Assembly (NCBI RefSeq): GCF_002220095.1 | Contig: NZ_CP022372.1 | Coordinates: 530,501 to 594,500, forward strand | DNA: 64,000 nt | DNA from: Bosea sp. AS-1 | GTDB taxonomy: Bacteria > Pseudomonadota > Alphaproteobacteria > Rhizobiales > Beijerinckiaceae | Direction of reading: 5' to 3' | Shown here: positions 36,676 to 44,345 of the stretch, in pieces | Layout: each line of letters begins with the position of its first letter | Numbering within the stretch: position 1 is the first letter of the stretch | Position numbers and translations under genes: made by a program | The notes under the pieces: model-generated | What the model was told of the DNA's origin: nothing | Database searches by the model: none | The model's input: the letters and a program-made list of their open reading frames with translations, nothing else

Positions 36676-37950
36676 ATGACCTCGCATCGAGACGATCCGG
36701 CCCCGAGCCGGCGCCGCTTCCTGGGAGGCGCGGCCCTGGCCGGCGCAGGCCTCGTCACGGCCGGCTCCGCCCGCGCCGAGGCGGGCAAGCCCGATCCCCT
36801 GATCACCGACGTCCAGGACTGGAACCGCTATCTCGGCGAAGGGGTCGACAAGCACCCCTATGGCGTGCCCTCGCGCTACGAGAAGAACGTAATCCGGCGC
36901 GACGTGCCGTGGCTGACGGCCTCGCCGGAATCCTCCGTGAACTTCACGCCGCTGCACGATCTCGACGGAATCATCACCCCGTCCGGTCTGTGCTTCGAGC
37001 GCCATCACGGCGGGGTCGCCGATATCGATCCGGCCAATCACCGCCTGATGATCCACGGCCTCGTCGAGAAGCCGCTCGTCTTCACCATGGAAGACATCAG
37101 GCGGATGCCGCGCGAAAACCGCATCTACTTCCTGGAATGCGCGGCGAATTCGGGCATGGAATGGCGGGGCTCGCAGCTCAATGGCTGCCAGTTCACGCAC
37201 GGCATGGTCCACAATGTCATGTACACCGGCGTGCCGCTGAAGGTGATCCTCGCCGAAGCAGGCCTGAAGCCGAAGGCGAAATGGCTAATGCTGGAGGGCG
37301 CCGACTCTTCCGGCATGAACCGCTCGCTGCCGCTGGAGAAGGCGCTCGACGACGTGCTGATCGCCTTCGCCATGAACGGCGAGGCGTTGCGGCCGGAGCA
37401 GGGCTATCCGCTGCGCGCGGTCATCCCCGGCTGGGAGGGCAATCTCTGGGTCAAGTGGCTGCGCCGCATCGAGGTCGGCGACATGCCCTGGATGGCGCGC
37501 GAGGAGACCTCGAAATACACCGACCTCCTGGCTGACGGGCGCTCGCGCCGCTTCACCTTCTTCATGGATGCCAAGTCGGTCGTCACCAACCCGTCGCCGC
37601 AGGCGCCACTGAAACAGAAGGGCCGCAATGTGCTCTCGGGCCTCGCCTGGTCCGGCCGCGGCACGATCAAGCGCGTCGACGTCACGCTCGACGGCGGCAA
37701 GAACTGGCAGAGCGCGCGCATCGACGGGCCGGTGCTCGACAAGTCCCTGACCCGCTTCTACGTCGATTTCGACTGGAACGGCGGGGAGTTGCTGGTGCAG
37801 TCGCGGGCCATGGACTCCACCGGCTACGTCCAGCCGACGAAGGAGGAGCTGCGCAAGATCCGCGGCGCCAATTCGATCTATCACAACAACGGCATCCAGA
37901 CCTGGCATGTGAAGCCGAATGGGGAGACCGAGAATGTCGAAATCTCCTAG
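36676..37950 (+). CDS. soxC: Sulfane dehydrogenase molybdenum subunit SoxC
   Basis: Sulfite-oxidase-fold molybdoprotein of 424 residues oxidising the sulfane sulfur left on SoxY, with SoxD as electron acceptor. A Tat leader (PSRRRFLGGAALAGAG) is present. The molybdenum cysteine is in YFLECAANSGMEWRG, and a dimerisation domain ends HNNGIQTWHVKPNG. Having soxCD implies complete oxidation to sulfate without stored sulfur globules. ATG 36676 has GGAGG 10 bases upstream. Its end overlaps soxD by 17 bases. Confidence 0.96.
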   Translation: MTSHRDDPAPSRRRFLGGAALAGAGLVTAGSARAEAGKPDPLITDVQDWNRYLGEGVDKHPYGVPSRYEKNVIRRDVPWLTASPESSVNFTPLHDLDGIITPSGLCFERHHGGVADIDPANHRLMIHGLVEKPLVFTMEDIRRMPRENRIYFLECAANSGMEWRGSQLNGCQFTHGMVHNVMYTGVPLKVILAEAGLKPKAKWLMLEGADSSGMNRSLPLEKALDDVLIAFAMNGEALRPEQGYPLRAVIPGWEGNLWVKWLRRIEVGDMPWMAREETSKYTDLLADGRSRRFTFFMDAKSVVTNPSPQAPLKQKGRNVLSGLAWSGRGTIKRVDVTLDGGKNWQSARIDGPVLDKSLTRFYVDFDWNGGELLVQSRAMDSTGYVQPTKEELRKIRGANSIYHNNGIQTWHVKPNGETENVEIS

Positions 37951-38680
37951 GATCGCGCTTCTGGCCGGCGCCGCCGGCCTTGCCGTGGCCCTCGCCGGGC
38001 CGCTTCTCGCGCAGCCGTCGCACAAGAACCATGGGCCGGCGAAGCATCCCCATGCCGCGCAGGCGCCCGCCCCGGCGGCTCCGGCTGCAGCCGCGAAGCT
38101 CGGGCTCGGCCGCGAGGCGCTGCCCGAGGAGATCAAGGCATGGTCCATCGACGTGCGTCCGGACGGGCAGGGCCTGCCTCCCGGCAAGGGTACTGTCCGG
38201 CAGGGCGACGAGATCTTCCAGGCGCAATGCGCGACCTGCCACGGCGAGTTCGGGCAGGGCAATGCGCGCTGGCCGGTTTTGGCCGGAGGGCAGGGCTCGC
38301 TGAAGGATGACCGGCCGGAGAAGACCATCGGCTCGTTCTGGCCGGATCTGTCCACCGTCTTCGACTACATCCATCGCGCCATGCCTTATGGCAATGCGCA
38401 ATCGCTGCAGCCGGATGAGGTCTACGCCCTGACGGCCTATCTCCTCTATCTCAACGATATCGTGAAGGACGAGGATTTCGAGCTTTCGGACAAGAACTTC
38501 ACCTCGATCAAGCTGCCCAATGCCTCGGCCTTCTACGACGACGATCGAGAGACGACCGAGAAGGCGTTCTGGGGCAAGCAGCCCTGCATGAAGGACTGCA
38601 AGAGCGAGGTGAAGATTACGGGCCGTGCCACGGTGCTCGACGTGACGCCGGATTCCAAGACGGCGCCGAAGGTGGATTGA
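37934..38680 (+). CDS. soxD: Sulfane dehydrogenase cytochrome subunit SoxD
   Basis: Periplasmic cytochrome of 248 residues receiving electrons from SoxC. After a leader ending PLLAQPS and a His/Ala/Pro-rich linker, one haem motif is seen (CATCHGEFGQG). Two more cysteines lie in PCMKDCKSEV. The Paracoccus protein is longer and carries two haems; this one is the shorter monohaem form. A separate small cytochrome gene starts in the TGATG overlap of its stop. Confidence 0.92.
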   Translation: MSKSPRIALLAGAAGLAVALAGPLLAQPSHKNHGPAKHPHAAQAPAPAAPAAAAKLGLGREALPEEIKAWSIDVRPDGQGLPPGKGTVRQGDEIFQAQCATCHGEFGQGNARWPVLAGGQGSLKDDRPEKTIGSFWPDLSTVFDYIHRAMPYGNAQSLQPDEVYALTAYLLYLNDIVKDEDFELSDKNFTSIKLPNASAFYDDDRETTEKAFWGKQPCMKDCKSEVKITGRATVLDVTPDSKTAPKVD

Positions 38681-39006
38681 TGGCTGGGCCGCAAGCCGGA
38701 TCGGGTTGGATGAGCTTCGCCGCTGTGGCGGCGGGGCTCGCAGCGGCTCCGGCCCATGCGGCGGCCGACCGGGCGCTCGGGGAATATCTCTCGGCCGAAT
38801 GCGCGACCTGCCATGTGGGCAGCGCGCCGAAGGCGGGCGCCATCCCAGCGCTTGCGGGCATGCCCGCCGACCAGTTCACCGCGCTGATGATGGCGTATCG
38901 GCGGGGTGATCGCGACAATGCGGCGATGCGCAATGTCGCCAAGCAACTTTCGGAAGAGGATATCGCGGCTCTGGCCGCCTATTACGAGGGGCTGAAAGCC
39001 CCCTGA
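38680..39006 (+). CDS. Small class I c-type cytochrome, SoxE/FccA-like
   Basis: Exported monohaem cytochrome of 108 residues, with leader ending APAHAAA. The haem motif is CATCHVGSAPKAG, and the C-terminal segment IAALAAYYEGL is typical of cytochrome c553/c4-like domains and of the haem subunit of flavocytochrome c sulfide dehydrogenase. Translationally coupled to soxD (TGATG). It could be the second haem module of SoxD made as a separate chain, or the electron acceptor of SoxF two genes downstream; the second seems likelier from sequence style. Confidence 0.75.
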   Translation: MAGPQAGSGWMSFAAVAAGLAAAPAHAAADRALGEYLSAECATCHVGSAPKAGAIPALAGMPADQFTALMMAYRRGDRDNAAMRNVAKQLSEEDIAALAAYYEGLKAP

Positions 39007-39040
39007 CCGTCGATATGCGGCGGCCAACAGGGAGGAAAAG

Positions 39041-39565
39041 ATGACTGACAATGCAGTGATACCCTCGCGCCGCGGCCTGCTCGCGGCGGCCGCTTCTGGC
39101 CTCGCGGTGGCGGCCACCTCTGCCGCGGCAGCTCCGAAGGAGCTCAATCTCGCGGATATCAAGAAGGAGGCCGATGTCGCCTGCGTCTACCATTGCGACT
39201 TCGGCGACGTCGCCCGGTTCGACCAGATGCTGACCAATATCGCGAACCATTATTCGGCTTATGGTGCCGATCCTTTCGCGCTGCAGCTCGCTATCGTCGC
39301 GCATGGCGCCGGCGTGAAGTTCTTCCTGAAGGACCTCGAGGGGACGAGCTGGGTCGGTGACAGCGCCGCGTTGAAGGCGTTCGACCGGGTTGAGGCGCTC
39401 GCGAAGAACGGGCTCAAGATTCACCTCTGCGAGATCACCTTCCAGCGCAACAAGATCGACAAGACCAAGGCGCGGGATGTCCCCTTCGCCAGCTTCGTCC
39501 CCTCCGGTGTCGCGGCGGTCGCGGCGCTGCAGGCGAAGGGTTTCGCCTATCTGAAGGTCGGTTGA
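39041..39565 (+). CDS. Tat-exported DsrE-family protein
   Basis: Protein of 174 residues with a twin-arginine leader (PSRRGLLAAAASGLAVAA) followed by a DsrE/DsrF-like fold. The landmark AIVAHGAGVKFFLKD and a conserved cysteine in IHLCEITFQRNK are visible. Cytoplasmic relatives carry persulfide on that Cys. Here the protein is apparently exported, between the SoxE-like cytochrome and SoxF, so it may be a periplasmic sulfur relay for sulfide oxidation. The role is inferred. Confidence 0.78.
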   Translation: MTDNAVIPSRRGLLAAAASGLAVAATSAAAAPKELNLADIKKEADVACVYHCDFGDVARFDQMLTNIANHYSAYGADPFALQLAIVAHGAGVKFFLKDLEGTSWVGDSAALKAFDRVEALAKNGLKIHLCEITFQRNKIDKTKARDVPFASFVPSGVAAVAALQAKGFAYLKVG

Positions 39566-39571
39566 GCGGTC

Positions 39572-40843
39572 ATGAGGTTTGACCGGCGGACGATGCTGCG
39601 TTCGGGGCTGGCAGCCGCGGCAACGCTGGCGGCGCCGGCCGTGCTCGGCCAGGCGAAGCCGCGCGTCGTGGTGATCGGCGGCGGCGCGGGCGGCGCCACG
39701 GCCGCGCGCTACCTCGCCAAGGATTCGAATGGCGCGTTGGCCGTGACACTGGTGGAAGAGAACGAGCTCTATCACACCTGCTTCCACTCGAATCTCTACC
39801 TCGGCGGCTTCAAATCCTATGACGAGATCACGCATCGCTACGATGCGCTGACGGGTCGATATGGCATCGCGCTCGTCCGAGCCCGTGCCATGCGGATCGA
39901 CCGGGACAAGCGCGAGATCGTCCTCGCCGACGGGCAGCGCCTGCCTTACGATCGCCTCGTCGTCTCGCCCGGCATCGATCTCAAATATGATTCCGTCCCC
40001 GGCTGGTCGAAGGCGGCCGAGGAGATCATGCCGCATGGCTGGAAGCCCGGCCCGCAGACGCAGCTCATCAGGCAGAAGCTCGATGCCGTGCCCAATGGCG
40101 GGACGATCGTGATGATCGCGCCCCCCAACCCTTATCGCTGTCCGCCGGGGCCTTACGAGCGTGCCTCGATGTTCGCCCATGCGCTGAAGAGCACCGGGCG
40201 CGGCGACGCCCGGATCGTGATCCTCGACCCCAAGGAGAGCTTCTCCAAGCAGGGCGTCTTCCAGGAAGGCTGGGAGAAATACTTCGGCTCGATGATCGAA
40301 TGGCTCGGGCCCAAGGTGCATGACGGGGTCAAGTCGGTCGACCCCGCCACCAACACCGTCGTCACCGGCTTCGAGACCTATCGGGACTGCGCCTTCGTCA
40401 ATGTCGTGCCGGCCCAGATGGCCGGCGAGATCGCCCGCAGCGCGGGGCTCGCGCCCGAGGGCGGCTACTGCGCCATCGATCCGGCCACGATGAAATCGAC
40501 CGCCGATGCGAATATCTATGTCCTCGGAGATGCCTGCATCGCCGGCGACATGCCGAAATCGGCCTTCGCCGCCAACAGCCAGGCCAAGGTCGCGGCGATG
40601 ACGATCCGGGTGGAGCTGACGGAAGCACGCAGCTTCCCGCCGCGCTACCTCAACACCTGCTGGTCGCTGATCGAGACCGACGATGCGATCAAGGTCGGCG
40701 GCCGCTACGAACCGCGTGACGGCCGCATCGCGGCAATCGAAACCTTCGTCTCGCAGAATGACGAGCCCGCCGATCTGCGCCGGCAGAACGAGGCCGAGAA
40801 CCTCGGCTGGTACGCGGCGATCACGGCCGACATGTTCTCGTGA
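39572..40843 (+). CDS. soxF: Flavocytochrome c sulfide dehydrogenase flavoprotein, SoxF
   Basis: FAD enzyme of 423 residues oxidising sulfide to sulfane sulfur. A Tat leader (FDRRTMLRSGLAAAATLAA) precedes the dinucleotide fold VVVIGGGAGGATAARYL. The redox cysteines match RCPPGPYER and NTCWSLIE. It also has YVLGDACIAGDMPKSAFAANSQ near the C-terminal FAD domain. It starts 6 bases after the DsrE-like gene. It would pass electrons to a small c cytochrome. Confidence 0.92.
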   Translation: MRFDRRTMLRSGLAAAATLAAPAVLGQAKPRVVVIGGGAGGATAARYLAKDSNGALAVTLVEENELYHTCFHSNLYLGGFKSYDEITHRYDALTGRYGIALVRARAMRIDRDKREIVLADGQRLPYDRLVVSPGIDLKYDSVPGWSKAAEEIMPHGWKPGPQTQLIRQKLDAVPNGGTIVMIAPPNPYRCPPGPYERASMFAHALKSTGRGDARIVILDPKESFSKQGVFQEGWEKYFGSMIEWLGPKVHDGVKSVDPATNTVVTGFETYRDCAFVNVVPAQMAGEIARSAGLAPEGGYCAIDPATMKSTADANIYVLGDACIAGDMPKSAFAANSQAKVAAMTIRVELTEARSFPPRYLNTCWSLIETDDAIKVGGRYEPRDGRIAAIETFVSQNDEPADLRRQNEAENLGWYAAITADMFS

Positions 40844-40886
40844 CGATCACTCCGCTCCTTCTCGCAGCCATCCCAGAGGATTTCGC

Positions 40887-41273
40887 ATGAAACTATTGGT
40901 TCCCGCCGCCCTTCTGATCGTCCTGTCCGCCTCGCAGGCCGCCAACGCGCAGGACCTGTCGGCCGGTGAGCGCTCCTTCAACAAGTGCAGGGCCTGCCAC
41001 CAGGTCGGCGAGACTGCGAAGAACGGCGTCGGGCCGGAGTTGAACGGGCTGTTCGGGCGCCACACCGGCGCGGTCGAGGGATACAGCTACTCCGCGGCCA
41101 ACAAGGGCGCCAACATCACCTGGGACGAGGCGACCTTCGCCGAATACATCAAGGACCCCAAGGGCAAGATCCCCGGGACGAAAATGGTTTTCGCCGGCAT
41201 CAAGAACGAGAAGGAGGTCGCGGACCTGACCGCGTTCCTGAAGCAGTTCGGCAAGGACGGGAAGAAGATGTAA
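40887..41273 (+). CDS. Cytochrome c550/c2-like electron carrier
   Basis: Periplasmic class I cytochrome of 128 residues: leader ending NAQDL, haem motif KCRACHQVGE, axial methionine in GTKMVFAGIKN. The length and the GPELNGLFGR and YSAANK motifs match mitochondrial-like cytochromes c2/c550. It is the likely soluble shuttle from SoxXA, SoxCD and SoxF to the terminal oxidase. Last gene of the sox plus-strand run; an intrinsic terminator follows. Confidence 0.93.
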   Translation: MKLLVPAALLIVLSASQAANAQDLSAGERSFNKCRACHQVGETAKNGVGPELNGLFGRHTGAVEGYSYSAANKGANITWDEATFAEYIKDPKGKIPGTKMVFAGIKNEKEVADLTAFLKQFGKDGKKM

Positions 41274-41274
41274 G

Positions 41275-41298
41275 ACGCCGGGGCCGGCCCGGCGTTTT
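41275..41298 (+). terminator. Rho-independent terminator closing the sox operon
   Basis: ACGCCGGG and CCCGGCGT form a perfect 8-bp stem around GCCGG, followed by TTT. It starts two bases after the cytochrome stop codon. The convergent SIS-domain gene ends just beyond. Confidence 0.75.
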
Positions 41299-41303
41299 GC
41301 CTG

Positions 41304-42332
41304 TCAGAGCGTTCGGGTGACCTTGCTCAGATGCGGCGGGCGGTCGGGGTCCAGCCCCCTTGCCGCTGCCAGCCCGGCAATGCCGCCATAGAAGGCGCGC
41401 GCCTGGACGAGTGGTGCCAGAACGGCCGGGACATCCGCTGGCATGGGTAGGGCGAGGGTGGACGGCACAGCGAGTGGCCCGGCATAGGCGACATCCGCCC
41501 CCAGGCTGGCGACGGTACGTGCGGCAGACTGCGTGCTGTCGCTGCCTTCGTCGGAAGGGTCGAGCGCCAGGACCGGAAAGCCGGGGCGGACCAGCGCCAG
41601 TGGGCCGTGAAGGACCTCCGCCGCGCTGAAGGCCTCCGCGTGAAGGCGGCAAGTCTCCTTGAACTTCAGCGCCATCTCCTGAGCGATTCCCAGCCCGAGG
41701 CCGCGGCCGATGACATAAAGGCTGCTGGCTTGCTCGAGCCGCTGGAAGAAGGGCGACCAGTCGCAGTTCCCAGCCTGGGTCAGGAAATCGGGTGCGCTTT
41801 CCAGCGTTTCCATTAGGGAGGGCTCGCGGCTCCAGGCGACGGCGAGGTGCAGGAACGCGATGCAGGTGGCGAGGAAGCTCTTCGTGGCGGCGACGCTGGT
41901 CTCCGGCCCGGCGGAAAGCGGCAGCGTGACGTCGACCAGCTCTGCGAGCGGGGCGGTCGTGTCGTTGATCAGGCCGATCGTCAGCGCGCCACCGCGTTTG
42001 GCCGCTTCGGTCAATCGCAGAGCGTCGGGGCTTCGACCGGATTGCGAGATGGCGATGAAGACGGCCCCGGAGAGATCGAGTTCTTCCCGGTAGACCGAGG
42101 CGAGGCTGGGCCCCAGCGAAGCGACGGGCAGGCCGAGCGCGCGCTCGATCAGATATTTTCCATAAGTCGCGGCATGGTCGGAGGAGCCGCGTGCGCAGGT
42201 TGCGACGAAGGCCGGCCGGCGCCGACGTAACTGCTCGCCGAGCGCGGCCATGGCCGCCGCGTTAGCGGCAATCTGGCGCGCGGCGACATCGGCGGATTCG
42301 GCCGCCTCGCGGGCAAGGAGGGCTTCAGGCAT
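41304..42332 (-). CDS. SIS-domain sugar isomerase/deaminase (NagB-II, AgaS or FrlB-like)
   Basis: Cytoplasmic protein of 342 residues with two SIS sugar-phosphate domains and no glutaminase domain. ARGSSDHAATYGKYLIE, AISQSGRSPD and SAGPETSVAATKSF form the first domain; HGPLALV lies in the second, and the C-terminus is DPDRPPHLSKVTRTL. These are close to the isomerase half of GlmS and to stand-alone aminosugar-6-phosphate deaminases. Fructoselysine-6-phosphate deglycases belong to the same superfamily. Last gene of the ROK-controlled operon; it overlaps the kinase gene by 8 bases. Confidence 0.85.
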   Translation of the reverse strand: MPEALLAREAAESADVAARQIAANAAAMAALGEQLRRRRPAFVATCARGSSDHAATYGKYLIERALGLPVASLGPSLASVYREELDLSGAVFIAISQSGRSPDALRLTEAAKRGGALTIGLINDTTAPLAELVDVTLPLSAGPETSVAATKSFLATCIAFLHLAVAWSREPSLMETLESAPDFLTQAGNCDWSPFFQRLEQASSLYVIGRGLGLGIAQEMALKFKETCRLHAEAFSAAEVLHGPLALVRPGFPVLALDPSDEGSDSTQSAARTVASLGADVAYAGPLAVPSTLALPMPADVPAVLAPLVQARAFYGGIAGLAAARGLDPDRPPHLSKVTRTL

Positions 42333-43272
42333 CGATGCGGTCTTGGCTGTGCAGCAGGTCTCGGCTCATCGCGTCGACATCGGTACGGTCGAGCCGCGTC
42401 CCCGCTCCCCCGACGGAGCGCACGGACAGGGTTCCGCAGGCGATACCTTCCGCCAAGGCCAGCTCCGGCTGATGGCCGGCGAGCCAGGCCGCGAGGAAAC
42501 CGGCATTGAAAGCGTCACCGGCGCCTGTCGTGTCGAGAACCGGGCCGCCATCCGGTGCTGGCAGGGCGGTGGCCGAGCCACTCCGGAACAGCCGTGCGCC
42601 GTCGCCTCCGTCCTTGACGATCACGAGCGGGAAATCGCGAGCCAGCCGGAGCCCGGCCTGATCCAGATCGTCGCATCCGGTGATCGCGCGCGCTTCGGCG
42701 GCATTGGGCAGGAAGATATCTGCGCCAGCGGCGCGTGGCAGCAGCTCGGGATCGCGGATCCAGACGTCGTCCCAGCTCGGATCGAGCGAAACGGAGAGGC
42801 CGGCGCGCTTGGCCATCCGGATCAGCTCCGGGATCTCGGCCAGAGTCGCGAATTCGGCGATATGGAGATGCCGGGCGGCCGGGTCGGCGAGGGCCGCGTC
42901 CAATGTCGCCGGCCGGGCGCAGCCGGCGCGCCGCGACAGAAAGGCGCGCTCGCCATCCTTGATCATCGCGACGGTCGGTTGCGGGCCGGCATCGGCGGAA
43001 TGTTCGAGCCAGCGCAGATCGACACCGCTATCTGCCAACGCCGGCGCGATGGCGCCGGAGAGCGGATCGGTGCCGATCCGGGCGAGCAGCCCGGTCCGGA
43101 TGCCGAGCGCGGCGAGATGGGCCGCGGTGATGAAGCCGCCGCCGCCGGGCACGATCGATACCGCCTCGGCAAAGCGTTCCTCGCCGAGCCTCGGCAATGC
43201 GTCGATCCCGCGGAAAACGATGTCGCAGTAGAGGCGGCCGATGCTCAGGACGAAGTCGCGTCCGGTGGTCAT
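42325..43272 (-). CDS. PfkB family carbohydrate kinase
   Basis: Ribokinase-like sugar kinase of 315 residues. The N-terminal substrate region has PGGGGFITAAHLAALG, and the C-terminal catalytic motif is DTTGAGDAFNAGFLAAW with the base Asp. Fructoselysine kinase, fructokinase and tagatose kinase all belong here; specificity is not readable. It starts in an ATGA overlap with the ATPase gene. It probably phosphorylates the imported sugar compound at O6 before the SIS enzyme acts. Confidence 0.88.
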   Translation of the reverse strand: MTTGRDFVLSIGRLYCDIVFRGIDALPRLGEERFAEAVSIVPGGGGFITAAHLAALGIRTGLLARIGTDPLSGAIAPALADSGVDLRWLEHSADAGPQPTVAMIKDGERAFLSRRAGCARPATLDAALADPAARHLHIAEFATLAEIPELIRMAKRAGLSVSLDPSWDDVWIRDPELLPRAAGADIFLPNAAEARAITGCDDLDQAGLRLARDFPLVIVKDGGDGARLFRSGSATALPAPDGGPVLDTTGAGDAFNAGFLAAWLAGHQPELALAEGIACGTLSVRSVGGAGTRLDRTDVDAMSRDLLHSQDRIDA

Positions 43273-44345
43273 AGGGCGCGCTCGGTCGCGGTGTCGAACA
43301 GGCGCAGGGCGTCGATGGCTGCGCCGAGCCGCACCTCGCTGCCGACGGCGGGCGGAGCCTTGGCCGAAGCCGAGGCGAGGATCAGCGTATCGCCATGCTC
43401 GACATGGACGAAGCTCTCCGAACCGAGCGGTTCGACCACTGCGACCTTGCCGGTGAGGACGAGATCGGCGTTTTCGCCGGGGGCAAGCACGCGCAATTCC
43501 TGCGGGCGGACGCCGACCAGCACCTCGGGGGGGAGTGGGGCCGGGCAGCTGGGCAGGGCGATAGCGTTGCCGGCCAGTTCCAGCGTCGATTTACCGTTAC
43601 CGGTGCTCGTCTTGGCCGGGAGAATGTTCATCGTCGGTGAGCCGATGAAGCGAGCGGTGAAGACGTCGGCCGGTTTCTCGTAGAGTTCCATCGGCGCGCC
43701 GACCTGGAGGATGCGGCCGTCGCGCATCACCACGATGCGGTCGGCCAGCGTCATCGCTTCGACCTGATCATGGGTGACGAAGACGATGGTGCGGCCGAGC
43801 CGCTGGTGCAGGCGCTTGATCTCCAGGCGCATCTGGGCGCGCAATTGCGCGTCGAGATTGGAGAGCGGCTCGTCGAACAGGAAAGCCGAGGGGTCGCGCA
43901 CCATGGCGCGGCCGATAGCGACGCGCTGCCGTTGGCCGCCGGACAATGCCGACGGCTTACGTTCGAGCAGTGGTTCGAGGCCGAGGATGCGGGCGGTCTC
44001 CTCGATCCGGCGGCGTTTCTCCGCCTTGTCGAGCTTCGCCGTATAGAGGCCGAAGCCGATATTCTCGGCGACGCTCATATGCGGGTAGATCGCGTAGTTC
44101 TGGAACACCATCGCGATGTTCCGCTCCTTCGGCTCCAGCCGGTTCACGGGCCGATCCGCGATCGTGATGGTGCCGCCGTCGATCTCTTCCAGACCCGCGA
44201 TCATGCGCAGCGTCGTCGACTTGCCGCAGCCGGAGGGGCCGACGAAGACGACGAATTCGCCATCCTCGATGGCGAGGTCGATGCCGTGGACGACCTGCGT
44301 CTTGCCGTAGCGCTTGACCAGCCCCTGAAGCTCGATACCCGCCAT
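43269..44345 (-). CDS. Sugar ABC transporter ATP-binding protein, UgpC/MalK type
   Basis: ATPase of 358 residues with a C-terminal OB-fold (TOBE) regulatory region. Walker A GPSGCGKST, signature LSGGQRQRVAIGRAM, Walker B FLFDEPLSNLDAQLR and the switch histidine in VTHDQVEAMT are present. It powers the two permeases of the same operon. It overlaps the lyase gene by one base (TGATG). Confidence 0.93.
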   Translation of the reverse strand: MAGIELQGLVKRYGKTQVVHGIDLAIEDGEFVVFVGPSGCGKSTTLRMIAGLEEIDGGTITIADRPVNRLEPKERNIAMVFQNYAIYPHMSVAENIGFGLYTAKLDKAEKRRRIEETARILGLEPLLERKPSALSGGQRQRVAIGRAMVRDPSAFLFDEPLSNLDAQLRAQMRLEIKRLHQRLGRTIVFVTHDQVEAMTLADRIVVMRDGRILQVGAPMELYEKPADVFTARFIGSPTMNILPAKTSTGNGKSTLELAGNAIALPSCPAPLPPEVLVGVRPQELRVLAPGENADLVLTGKVAVVEPLGSESFVHVEHGDTLILASASAKAPPAVGSEVRLGAAIDALRLFDTATERAL

